A stretch of 64,000 bases of DNA from AP-15 sp963747735. GTDB lineage: Bacteria; Pseudomonadota; Alphaproteobacteria; ATCC43930; CGMCC-115725. The notes under the pieces are model-generated. The model was not told the origin of the DNA. It made no database searches and saw nothing but the letters and a program-made list of their open reading frames with translations. Position 1 is the stretch's first letter; each line of letters begins with the position of its first letter. The DNA lies in assembly GCA_963747735.1 (NCBI GenBank), contig CAVVGE010000001.1, positions 496,001 through 560,000 of the forward strand, written 5' to 3'. The translations under genes and the position numbers were made by a program. Of the stretch, positions 8,607 to 16,562 are shown piece after piece.

Positions 8607-10124
8607 CTAGCGGTCGCAACCGGCGATCGTGAGGCCAAAGCTCGCCTCGTTGATGGCGTAGTCCATCATGTTGCTGTTGTGGACGGTGAACGGGAAAACC
8701 CGCCAGTTCGAGAATGACGGCGATTTGATCTTGACGCGCGACAACGCGCCGCCGGCGTCGAAATGGACCGCGTAGAACAAGGACCCGCGCGGCAACTCGG
8801 CCCATCCCAACCCTTCGGAATCGGGGCGCGACATGCACTCGGCACGCACCGGGCCGTCTTCGAGCAATTCCAGGGCGCCCCGGATCAGGTCGAGGCTGGC
8901 CGCGATTTCGGCAATGCGGATCTGCGCCCTGGCATGCGCGTCGCCGCTCGTCTTCACCGGCACGGTCGGCGGCAACGCCCTATAAGCGGCGTAAGGATGG
9001 TCGCGGCGCAGGTCGCGGGCGAAGCCGGAGGCCCGCTGGATCGGCCCAGTCGCCCCCTGGTCGAAGGCTACCTCATGGGCCAGCACACCGGTCGTGATCA
9101 GCCGGTCGAGATGGCTGTTGGTCGCCTCCAGCATCCCGGCATAGGTTGCGATCTGCCCGCGCAGGCGCTCCAGCTCGGGCCCCAGCCACGGCTTCGGGTC
9201 GAGGTCGCGGCGCAGGCCGCCGGGGATGAGCAGACTCCGCAAAAATCGGCTTCCGGTGAGCCGGCCGTTGATCTGCTTGACGCGCTCTTCGAGGAGCTTG
9301 CCCTCCGCCTCACCGACCTTGAGCGAGGTGGTGTGCGAGAGATGGCCCAGATAGTGGAGGTGGTTGTAGAGCCGTTCGAGCTCGGCGAGCATCGAGCGGA
9401 GCAGCAGCGCACGGAGCGGCACCCTGCACCGGGCGGCCTGCTCGACCGCCTGGCAGAAGGCGAGCGCGTGGGCGAAGCTGCCGACGCCGGAAACCCGCTC
9501 GGCCAGCGCCACGGCGTGAGCGAGCGAACGGCCCTCAAACCGCTTTTCCATGCCGCGGTGCTTGAAAAAAAGCTGCGGATGGAAGTGCAGGATATGCTCG
9601 CCGACATAGAGAAAGATCATCTGCGCCGATTCGACGACATCGGCCCGCACCGGGCCGAACGGCAGCCGCTGCACGTCGCTGCCGTCGATTTCCGGGAGGC
9701 TGCTGTCTTCGGGCGCGAAGGGGAGCAGGGCATCGACCGGATAATCCGGCGAAAACGGCGGCACGAGCGGCCGCGCGCCGGGCTGCAGGATCAAGCGATC
9801 GGGCTGCGGATGGCCCCGGAATTCCACGCCGAACAGGTCGGTGATCTCGCGCTCGTACCAGCCGAGGAGCGGGCATACCGGCGCAACGCTCGGGACCGGC
9901 CCGCCGGCCGTGCACCGCCACATAAAAAAATTGCGCTGCTGGGCGCGACTGCCGAGGTAGCGCAGCTCGACCCGGCCGGGACCGATGTGCCGGGCATAGG
10001 CCATTTGCATCCGGCCGCCGTCTTGCAGCACGTTGCCGATCGCTGCCGGCAGCTCGCCGGGCTCGATCGAAATCGGCTCGACCGGCGTGATGGCGTCGGC
10101 CTCCATGACGGCGCCCGCGTTCAT
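8607..10124 (-). CDS. hyfG: HyfG/NuoCD-like large subunit lacking the NiFe cysteines (Ehr type)
   Basis: A 505-residue protein: a NuoC-like domain (about 1-150, GWYEREITDLFGVEF) followed by a NuoD/hydrogenase large-subunit domain. In true group 4 hydrogenases the first nickel motif reads RVCGICGFAH. Here residues 210-219 read RVSGVGSFAH, so both cysteines are gone. The C-terminal DPCxxC motif is also missing: the protein ends NEASFGLTIAGCDR. The rest of the fold (HRGMEKRFEGRS, the YNHLHYLGHLS helix) is well kept, so this is a maintained protein and not a decayed hydrogenase. This is the signature of energy-converting hydrogenase-related (Ehr) complexes. The ATG overlaps the hyfF stop (ATGA), showing translational coupling. 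The catalytic reaction is unknown. Confidence 0.9.
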   Translation of the reverse strand: MNAGAVMEADAITPVEPISIEPGELPAAIGNVLQDGGRMQMAYARHIGPGRVELRYLGSRAQQRNFFMWRCTAGGPVPSVAPVCPLLGWYEREITDLFGVEFRGHPQPDRLILQPGARPLVPPFSPDYPVDALLPFAPEDSSLPEIDGSDVQRLPFGPVRADVVESAQMIFLYVGEHILHFHPQLFFKHRGMEKRFEGRSLAHAVALAERVSGVGSFAHALAFCQAVEQAARCRVPLRALLLRSMLAELERLYNHLHYLGHLSHTTSLKVGEAEGKLLEERVKQINGRLTGSRFLRSLLIPGGLRRDLDPKPWLGPELERLRGQIATYAGMLEATNSHLDRLITTGVLAHEVAFDQGATGPIQRASGFARDLRRDHPYAAYRALPPTVPVKTSGDAHARAQIRIAEIAASLDLIRGALELLEDGPVRAECMSRPDSEGLGWAELPRGSLFYAVHFDAGGALSRVKIKSPSFSNWRVFPFTVHNSNMMDYAINEASFGLTIAGCDR

Positions 10125-11584
10125 GGCATCCCCGGCGCCATCAATCGCGCCGTCGAGGCCAGGTATTCCCAGACGCCTGCCGGCCACCAGAGGCCGAGGA
10201 TGAGGAGCGGCGCCAGCGCGAGCCACATCGGAACGACGCACCACGAGCTGACGCGGCCGACCAGTGCTCCTTCGACCGCTGCCGAACCGTAATACATCGA
10301 CCGGAAATGGTTCATGAAACCGATAAAAATCACGATCAGCAGCACTGCCATCACATAGACAGCCCATGAATAGGCGGGCTTCAGCCCCGCCCGCATGATC
10401 GTAAACTCGCTGAGGAACAGCCCGAACGGCGGCGCGCCGGTAATCGCGACGGCGCCCGCCAGCCACAGCGCGCCCTGCCTCGGAAAATACCGGCCGACAC
10501 CGTTGATGTCGGAGATTTCCTTTGTCCCATAGGCGCGCATCATGTTGCCGGCGCCAAAGAACATCAGCGACTTGTTCAGCGAATGGTTGAGCATATGGTA
10601 GAGCGCGCCGCCGATCCCGAGCGGGCCGCCAAAGCCGAAACCGAGCGCCATCACGCCCATATGCTCGACGCTCGAATAGGCCATCAACCGCTTGATCCCT
10701 CGCTGGCGCACGATGAACAGCGCGGCGACCAGCAACGAGACGGCGCCGAGGACGACGAGCGCGAGGCGTGGAAAAATCCCGGTGGGCGCGGTTTCCGCGA
10801 TCTTGAGGAAGCGCACGATGCCGAGCATCGCGGCGTTGAGCAGCGCACCCGACAGCATCGCTGAAATTGGCGCCGGGCTCTCGCTGTGCGCGTCCGGCAG
10901 CCAGCTGTGCATCGGCGCCAGCCCGACCTTTGTGCCGTAGCCGATCAGCGCCAGCAGATAGGCAAAAACGACCAGCGCCGGGTTCATGCCGGGCGCCGCG
11001 CGCAGCAGCGCATCCCAGGTCATGTTGTAGGTTGCGCCGAGCGTGAAGCTGCCGCTCCAGTAGAACAGCACGGTGCCGAGCAGCGCGAGGCTGATCCCGG
11101 CCGAAACGATGACGATGTATTTCCAGGCCGCCTCCAGGCTCTCGGCGGCCCGCTCGAACCCGACCAGAAACGTGCTGACCAGGGTCGTCACCTCGATCGC
11201 GATCCAATAAAGCGCCGCGTTGTTCATCAGCGGGCTGACCAGGATCGCCAGCGCAAACCCCGCAAACAACGCATAAAAGCTCGGCAGCCGCTGGTCTTCG
11301 CCGAGAAGCCGCATATAGCCGACGGCATAGATCGAGGACAGCAAATAGACCGTCGCAGCACACAGCACCACCCAGGCGCCAGGCGCATCGAACACGATGT
11401 AATCCGCCCAATAGCGGTAGGGTCCCAAAGGTGCGAGCACGACGAGCGGCAGAGCGGCGGCAAACACGACGACGCTCCCGGCAAGGTTGAGCGCCGCGGC
11501 GGCGCGCGGACCGCGCAAAAGGAGGCACCCGGCGGCGGCGACGGCGGGGGCCGCGATCAGGACGAGGAGGAGCGCACCGACCAT
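10121..11584 (-). CDS. hyfF: Hydrogenase-4-like proton-translocating subunit HyfF
   Basis: A 487-residue NuoL/M/N-type antiporter protein with about 14 predicted helices. Family motifs: WIAIEVTTLVSTFLVGFER (Glu helix), GYGTKVGLAPMHSWLPDAHSESPAPISAMLSG (Lys and lateral His), and MLNHSLNKSLMFFGAGN. It is the second ion-pumping arm of the complex. The ATG at 11584 is five bases after the hyfE stop and four bases overlap with hyfG at the other end. A longer frame to 11671 only covers hyfE. No HyfD homologue is present. Confidence 0.88.
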   Translation of the reverse strand: MVGALLLVLIAAPAVAAAGCLLLRGPRAAAALNLAGSVVVFAAALPLVVLAPLGPYRYWADYIVFDAPGAWVVLCAATVYLLSSIYAVGYMRLLGEDQRLPSFYALFAGFALAILVSPLMNNAALYWIAIEVTTLVSTFLVGFERAAESLEAAWKYIVIVSAGISLALLGTVLFYWSGSFTLGATYNMTWDALLRAAPGMNPALVVFAYLLALIGYGTKVGLAPMHSWLPDAHSESPAPISAMLSGALLNAAMLGIVRFLKIAETAPTGIFPRLALVVLGAVSLLVAALFIVRQRGIKRLMAYSSVEHMGVMALGFGFGGPLGIGGALYHMLNHSLNKSLMFFGAGNMMRAYGTKEISDINGVGRYFPRQGALWLAGAVAITGAPPFGLFLSEFTIMRAGLKPAYSWAVYVMAVLLIVIFIGFMNHFRSMYYGSAAVEGALVGRVSSWCVVPMWLALAPLLILGLWWPAGVWEYLASTARLMAPGMP

Positions 11585-11589
11585 CGTGG

Positions 11590-12270
11590 CTAGCCCACCA
11601 GGCGTTGCAGGTCGCGGGTGCTCGATGTGCCGGCATGCGTGATCAAATAGCGGACCAGCACACCGAAACATGCGACGACCACCAGCGCGTCGAAGACAAT
11701 CATCAGCTCGATCAACAGCGGCATGCCGGGGATCAGAATCTGCGCGCCGATGCGGATGCCGTTTTCCAACAGCAAAAGGCCGATGATCTGACTGACCGCC
11801 TCCTGACGGATCGACAACATCAAAAACCCGATCAGCTTTGTCGCCAGCATCACGGTCAGGGCAAGAATGACGATGGTCTGGTCAAGGCCGAGCCGCGCGC
11901 CGAGCCGATACGCCACCGCAAGGACGAAAATAACGCTGAACGCGCCGATCACCAGCGCCGAAGCCGGCCGGATCGCCTCGTGCAGCTCGCGGGTCAGCTG
12001 CCAACGCTGGATCATCCGCCAGATCAGCCAAGGCAGCACCAGGCCGCGGAACAGCGCCGTCAACCCGGCGATGAAATAAAGCTCGGGATAATTTCCGAAA
12101 TATCCGGCCACCACGGCCAGCCCGGCGATCATCCAGGACTCCGCGGCGAATGCATAGAGGTAGTTGTTGAGCCAACGCGACCCGAGCATTACGAAGGCGA
12201 GCAAAAGGCTCGCGATCGCCAGCAGGCTGAAGAGCGACGCCGCAATCGGGTCGAGATGCTGGCTCAGCAC
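11590..12270 (-). CDS. hyfE: Hydrogenase-4 membrane subunit HyfE-like
   Basis: A 226-residue membrane protein with about seven helices; its C-terminal half resembles NuoK. The GTG at 12270 is five bases after the hyfC stop; an ATG slightly upstream is out of frame and closes at once. Acidic residues within helices (LLLENGIRIGAQ, FDALVVVACFG) are the kind that line proton paths in this family. A 548-residue open frame covering both hyfE and hyfC is an artefact of reading hyfC in the wrong frame. Confidence 0.82.
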   Translation of the reverse strand: MLSQHLDPIAASLFSLLAIASLLLAFVMLGSRWLNNYLYAFAAESWMIAGLAVVAGYFGNYPELYFIAGLTALFRGLVLPWLIWRMIQRWQLTRELHEAIRPASALVIGAFSVIFVLAVAYRLGARLGLDQTIVILALTVMLATKLIGFLMLSIRQEAVSQIIGLLLLENGIRIGAQILIPGMPLLIELMIVFDALVVVACFGVLVRYLITHAGTSSTRDLQRLVG

Positions 12271-12275
12271 GGCAT

Positions 12276-13223
12276 TCAGCTCAGCTCGGTCCCGATGATT
12301 GCCAGGACGGCGAGCAGGAACGAGGCGGCGAGCGGCTCCTGATAGCGGTAAAAGCGCAGCCGGGATTGCGCTGTTTCGACAAATACGACGATGCAAGCCA
12401 CCAGCGTGAACTTGACGACGAGGCCCGCCGCCGCACCGGCCGCGCCCAGCGCCGTCCCCCGGATCGACAGGCCCCAAGGCAGGACCAGCACATTGCAGAA
12501 GATGGTGTACAGGATAAACTGCTTCATCGCCGACGCCCATTTGAGGAGCGCCAATAGCGGTCCGGAATATTCGAGAATGCGCCCCTCCTCGATCATGTAA
12601 ACTTCGATATGCGTGCTCGAATGGATCGGCATGCGGTCGGTCTCGACCAGCAGAAGGATGAAAAAGGCGGCGACGAGAAACAGGTGCGCCGGGCTGACAT
12701 AGGCGGCCCAGCTCGCCACCAGAAGATGATTGACGACAAAGGGCAGCATGGATTTGGCGAGCAGCGTGATCCCGACAAAAACCAGGATCAAGGTCGGCTC
12801 TGCCAGGATCGAAACCATGACCGCGCGGCTCGACCCGATCCCGCCATAGGCGCTCGACGTGTCGAGCCCGGCCAGGATGACCATAAAGGAGCCCAGCGTC
12901 AGGATCAGGCCTCCGCCGAGGAGGTCGCCCATTGCCGAGAGCGGCAGCGGGAAATCGGTCAGCACCGGAATGAGGATCGGCACCGTCAGCATGCAGGTGA
13001 AAGCGACGACCGGGGCGGCCCAAAACAGCCAGGACGCGGTCTCCGGCACGATTATCTGCTTGTGGAAAAGCTTCCAGAGGTCGCGATAGGGCTGAAAGAC
13101 GCCGGGTCCGCGGGCGCGCTGCACCCGCTCCTCGAATTGCGTGACGATCCCTTGGATCAACGGCGAGAGGAAGAGGACGGTGGCGACCTGGGCGATTTGC
13201 AGCATAATGTCGCGCGCGCTCAC
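12276..13223 (-). CDS. hyfC: Hydrogenase-4-like NuoH-type membrane subunit HyfC
   Basis: A 315-residue membrane protein, the NuoH/HycD anchor that joins the peripheral arm to the pump arms. Visible NuoH signatures: ERVQRARGPGVFQPYRDLWKLF, FVVNHLLVASWAAY and VETDRMPIHSSTHIEVYMIEEGRILEYSGP, which supplies the acidic cluster near the quinone cavity in complex I. The start is GTG at 13223, whose last two bases form the stop of a small upstream reading frame (GTGA), so the two are coupled. An internal ATG at codon 7 is an alternative. First gene of the six-gene complex. Confidence 0.88.
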   Translation of the reverse strand: MSARDIMLQIAQVATVLFLSPLIQGIVTQFEERVQRARGPGVFQPYRDLWKLFHKQIIVPETASWLFWAAPVVAFTCMLTVPILIPVLTDFPLPLSAMGDLLGGGLILTLGSFMVILAGLDTSSAYGGIGSSRAVMVSILAEPTLILVFVGITLLAKSMLPFVVNHLLVASWAAYVSPAHLFLVAAFFILLLVETDRMPIHSSTHIEVYMIEEGRILEYSGPLLALLKWASAMKQFILYTIFCNVLVLPWGLSIRGTALGAAGAAAGLVVKFTLVACIVVFVETAQSRLRFYRYQEPLAASFLLAVLAIIGTELS

Positions 13224-13309
13224 GAACGCCCTCCACCGCCAGCCGCGTTCAGGCCGGCCGACGCCGAGACCACACGCATTGTCGTGATCGGTCGGTCGGG
13301 GCTACTCAT
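13220..13309 (-). CDS. 29-residue reading frame translationally coupled to hyfC
   Basis: The sequence GGAGGAGCTTGC directly precedes an ATG at 13309. The frame runs MSSPDRPITTMRVVSASAG and ends in a glycine run plus RS. Its TGA overlaps the hyfC GTG start (GTGA). The strong ribosome site and the exact overlap suggest it is translated and feeds ribosomes to hyfC, whose own start has little Shine-Dalgarno sequence. No family is recognised and there are no Trp or Cys codons to suggest attenuation. It could also be the tail of a lost upstream gene. Confidence 0.4.
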   Translation of the reverse strand: MSSPDRPITTMRVVSASAGLNAAGGGGRS

Positions 13310-13648
13310 GCAAGCTCCTCCTGCGTCCGCAGACGTTTTCTGGAGGAGTCATCAGCCCCGAGGGCGGTTACAGGGCGAACTCCATCGCCCACTCTACGCC
13401 GGCAGGATCACGAGGCGGCGGCCGATTGTCAACACAGAACCGGCCCGGCCAGCCATGCCTGTCGCGCGGCCCCCACAGGACCTTGCGCTCGTGCCGGTCG
13501 CGTTGCCGATCCTGAACCTTACGCGCTATCCCTTTTTGCACCTTCATCATTGGCGGGTCGGGCCTCGGCGTTATCTCAGAGCGGAGCTTGCCGCGATCGA
13601 GATGCGGCCTTAAAAAAACACCGTTCTTCTTCACTCGCGGAGGCTGCG
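13310..13648. promoter_or_regulatory. Divergent intergenic region with a candidate promoter for the hyf-like operon
   Basis: This 339-base region separates the hyf-like operon (minus) from the isochorismatase-fold gene (plus). On the minus strand a perfect TTGACA is at 13427-13432 and, 17 bases on, a weak GATCCT. A GC-rich imperfect stem lies around 13318-13360, where CTCCTCC pairs with GGAGGAG across the segment. A run of seven A residues is at 13613-13619. No riboswitch class is recognised. Short frames within it match nothing known. Confidence 0.35.
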
Positions 13649-14257
13649 ATGCCCGGACCGGAACGCATCGATCGGCGGCGTGCCGCGCTGATCGCCTACG
13701 ACGTCTGCCGCCGCGCGCTGATCCCGGCGGACCCCGCGCGGCGAGCGGCGATGCGTCCGGTGCTCGACGCCTGGGTGCAGATGATCGCGGTCGCCCGGGC
13801 GGCGGGGCTACCGGTGATCTACACGACGCCGGTCAGCCGCGCCGACGGCGCCGATGTCGTCCTGCTGCCGACCGACCTCTCGGCGCAAACCGGTGCGCCG
13901 CCGCTGACCAATGCCGTCGAGGGCATGGCGGAGGCCGGCTTCCCCGACGAGATCGCCCCGCGCCCCGAGGATTACGTTTTCTTGAAGCGCCGGCCGAGCG
14001 CCTTTTACGGGACCGGCGTCACCGAGCTTTTGCACATGCTGCGGCGCGACACGATCATCATCGGCGGCGGCGCCACCAATCGCGGCGTGGAGACGAGCGT
14101 GCGCGAGGCCTTCAATTTCGACCTCGCCGCAGTTGTCGTGCGCGAATGCTGCTGGAGCGGCGATGCGGCCGCGCACGCCTACAGCCTGGACAAGCCGATG
14201 AAAATGTACGCCCGCATCCGGACCCTCGACCAGGTCGCGGCAATGCTGGGGGAATGA
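13649..14257 (+). CDS. Isochorismatase-fold hydrolase without the usual cysteine
   Basis: A 202-residue Rossmann-like hydrolase. The catalytic Asp is in LIAYDVCRR and the Lys in VFLKRRPSAFYGT. The loop that normally holds the cysteine nucleophile (TNxCVExT) reads ATNRGVETSVREAF, with Gly in place of Cys. Such Cys-less members include true isochorismatases and other enol-ether hydrolases; amidases of the family need the Cys. GGAGG precedes the ATG at 13649. A longer frame to 13550 has no ribosome site. The substrate is unknown. Confidence 0.8.
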   Translation: MPGPERIDRRRAALIAYDVCRRALIPADPARRAAMRPVLDAWVQMIAVARAAGLPVIYTTPVSRADGADVVLLPTDLSAQTGAPPLTNAVEGMAEAGFPDEIAPRPEDYVFLKRRPSAFYGTGVTELLHMLRRDTIIIGGGATNRGVETSVREAFNFDLAAVVVRECCWSGDAAAHAYSLDKPMKMYARIRTLDQVAAMLGE

Positions 14258-14398
14258 CGGTATGCGGCATAAGGCTGGTGCTCGAGCCGGCCTCCAGCCA
14301 GGGCCGGCCGCGTTGACGAACGGATTGAAAGCGCTGCAGCGTATCGTCGAACGAGCTGTACGAGAGACCGCGGCAACATCGAGGGCGGAGCACGGATA

Positions 14399-14851
14399 AT
14401 GCTGGAGCAGCGTGAGGGCGGCTGTCATTGCGGGCGGGTGCGCTTTCGGGCGCGGGTCGATCTGGATTTGTTGTCGCAGTGCAGCTGCTCGATCTGCACG
14501 AAGAAAGGCATCCTTCACTTGCCGGTCGCGGCCGCTGATTTCGAATTGCTGCGCGGCAAGAATGCGCTGACCGTCTACACCTTCGGCAGCGGTGTGGCGC
14601 AGCACAGCTTTTGCTCGGATTGCGGCATGCACGCGTTTTATATCCCGCGCTCGCAGCCGGACCGGATCACGGTCAATGCGCGCTGTCTCGACGACATCGA
14701 CGGGCCGGGCCTAAAGCCCACGCGCTTTTTCGACGGACGGCATTGGGAAGAGGCGCAAAATCGGCGGATCGCCGAAGGCGGCCCTGTAGCGCCCAGCGAA
14801 TTGAACGGCGCCGTGACGCTGCAAAGCATCCTCGACCGCGCCCCGGCGTAG
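14399..14851 (+). CDS. GFA/CENP-V family zinc-binding protein
   Basis: A 150-residue member of the glutathione-dependent formaldehyde-activating (GFA) fold. Zinc-binding cysteines are all visible: GGCHCGRVRF, CSCSICTKKG and FCSDCGMHAF. The founding enzyme joins formaldehyde to glutathione, but most family members have unproven roles. It lies between the isochorismatase-fold gene and the convergent molybdoenzyme remnant, whose antisense frame runs across it. The ATG at 14399 opens MLEQREGGCHC, the usual start for the family. Confidence 0.87.
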   Translation: MLEQREGGCHCGRVRFRARVDLDLLSQCSCSICTKKGILHLPVAAADFELLRGKNALTVYTFGSGVAQHSFCSDCGMHAFYIPRSQPDRITVNARCLDDIDGPGLKPTRFFDGRHWEEAQNRRIAEGGPVAPSELNGAVTLQSILDRAPA

Positions 14852-14889
14852 CACGCCTCACCTATCCGGTTCGCGACGGAACCGGCCTT

Positions 14890-16435
14890 ATCAGCCGGCA
14901 TCCGCCCCGCTTGCTCACCGCCCAGCCATTCCGCGGGCTCGATCCAGGTCGGGTGCGGCGGGCAGTCGTCATAGCCGAACCCGGCGATCTCGTCGGAATA
15001 GAGCTCGATCCGCCCGGAAGGCGTGCGCAGCCGGTTTTTGTCGGGGTCGGCGCGGAGCTCGGCAAAAAGCACGTATTCGTCCGTCCGCGGCGGTATTTCG
15101 ACCCAGCCCCTTGCCCAGAACGTGTCGAGCTCCGGCACGAGGTTGCTTTGCGCGCGCTCGCGGAACGCGCCGTAAATCTGGCGCAGCCAGGCGGTCTCGT
15201 CGCGCCCTTCGGCAAACGCCGTCTCGCAGCCGAGACGCCGCGCAAGTCCGAGAAAAATGTCGAAATCGTGCCGCGCTTCGCCGATGGGCTCGATCGCCTT
15301 GTGCATCGCGATCACAAACCGGTCGCGCGGCGAGCCGCCGATGTCGTTGCGTTCGAGCGAGGTCGTCACCGGCAGCACGATGTCGGCGTGGCGCGCGGTC
15401 GCCGTCCACCACGGCTCGTGCACGACGATCGTCTCCGGGCGCTGCCAGGCGCGGCGCAGCCGGTTCAGGTCCTGATGGTGGTGGAACGGGTTGCCGCCTG
15501 CCCAATAGACGAGCCGGATGTCGGGATAGGTGGCACTTTTGCCGTCGAAATCGTAGCGCTCGCCCGGGTGCAGCAGGCAATCGGCAATGCGGGCGGCCGG
15601 GATCGCCAGCCGCGCGGGATTGGGCAATGCCGGCATCGCCGGGCCGGGAAACATCAAAGGCGGCTCGGCGAGCCCCGCCCCCGAGCCGTAGCCAAAGCCA
15701 AAGCCGCCGCCGGGCAGCCCGATCTGGCCGAGACACGCCGTCAGCAGCACCAGCGCCCAATAGGGCTGCTCGCCATGGTCGGCGCGCTGCAATGACCAGG
15801 ACGCGGTCAGCATCGTGCGCGCTGCCGCCATCTGCCGCGCCAGAGCGCGGATCGTATCGGCCGGCACGCCGGTGATCGCCGCCGCCCAGGCCGCATCCTT
15901 CGGCTGACCGTCGGCGTGCGATCGACGTCCACGAGGTCAACGGCCCGGTCACCGCCTGCGCGCTGTCGAGGATATGCGGCAGGAAGGTCAGCGCCGTGCC
16001 AAAGCTGTAATTGCTGGTCTGGTCGACAAACCCGCCGGAGGCGGCAAGAAACCGCCGCAATTGCCCGCGCGCTTCGTGAAAATGACCGGCCGACGACCAT
16101 CCCTGCGAACCGCCCATGATCGCCGCGGGGCCGTGCTCGCGCCTGACCCGAGCCAGCTCGCCGGCGACGAGATCGAGGGCCTCTTCCCAGGCGACCGGCA
16201 CAAACGGCTCGCGCCCGCGGCCGGCGCCGCTGGCTCGGCGCTTTTCGAGCCATCCGGCGCGCACCATCGGCCGGGCGACCCGGGTCGGCGAGTGCACCGC
16301 TTCCGGGATCGCCTCGATCAGCGGTGAGGGATCGGGGTCGAAGTCGAACGGGACGGTGCCGACAACCCGGCCCTCCTCGACGACGGCATTGAAAGCACCC
16401 CAGTGAGAATGGTGTGGGACAAGCTTGCGATCCAT
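14890..16435 (-). pseudogene. Biotin sulfoxide reductase/TMAO reductase-type molybdoenzyme, deleted and frameshifted
   Basis: Two blocks of a DMSO-reductase-family protein are joined out of frame near 15920. Block 1 (ATG 16435, about 170 residues, MDRKLVPHHSHWGAF) contains GGSQGWSSAGHFHEARGQ and NYSFGTAL, where the molybdenum-ligand serine lies, and ends at VTGPLTSW. Block 2 resumes at DGQPKDAAWAAAITGVPADT and runs to PAEWLGGEQAGR. Roughly 100-120 residues that normally bind one pyranopterin are absent between them. The last 130-150 residues, which hold the second pterin domain, are also missing; the frame simply runs antisense into the GFA gene. Full-length relatives have about 760 residues. 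Positions of the ends are approximate. Confidence 0.82.
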
Positions 16436-16562
16436 GGCGCTCTCTTGCATCGGGTCGGCGAACCTTATCACGATGGCGAAAGCGGATAGCGCTCCGGCCA
16501 ATTGCCGCAGCGTCGCGAAAGCGGCACCCTGTCGGGGTGACAGCGCAAGAAGGAGCGTAGAG

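Noticed and set aside
8607..11636. A 1,009-codon frame fusing hyfF and hyfG
   Set aside because: The hyfF part is in the wrong frame. The real hyfF frame is separate and overlaps hyfG by ATGA.
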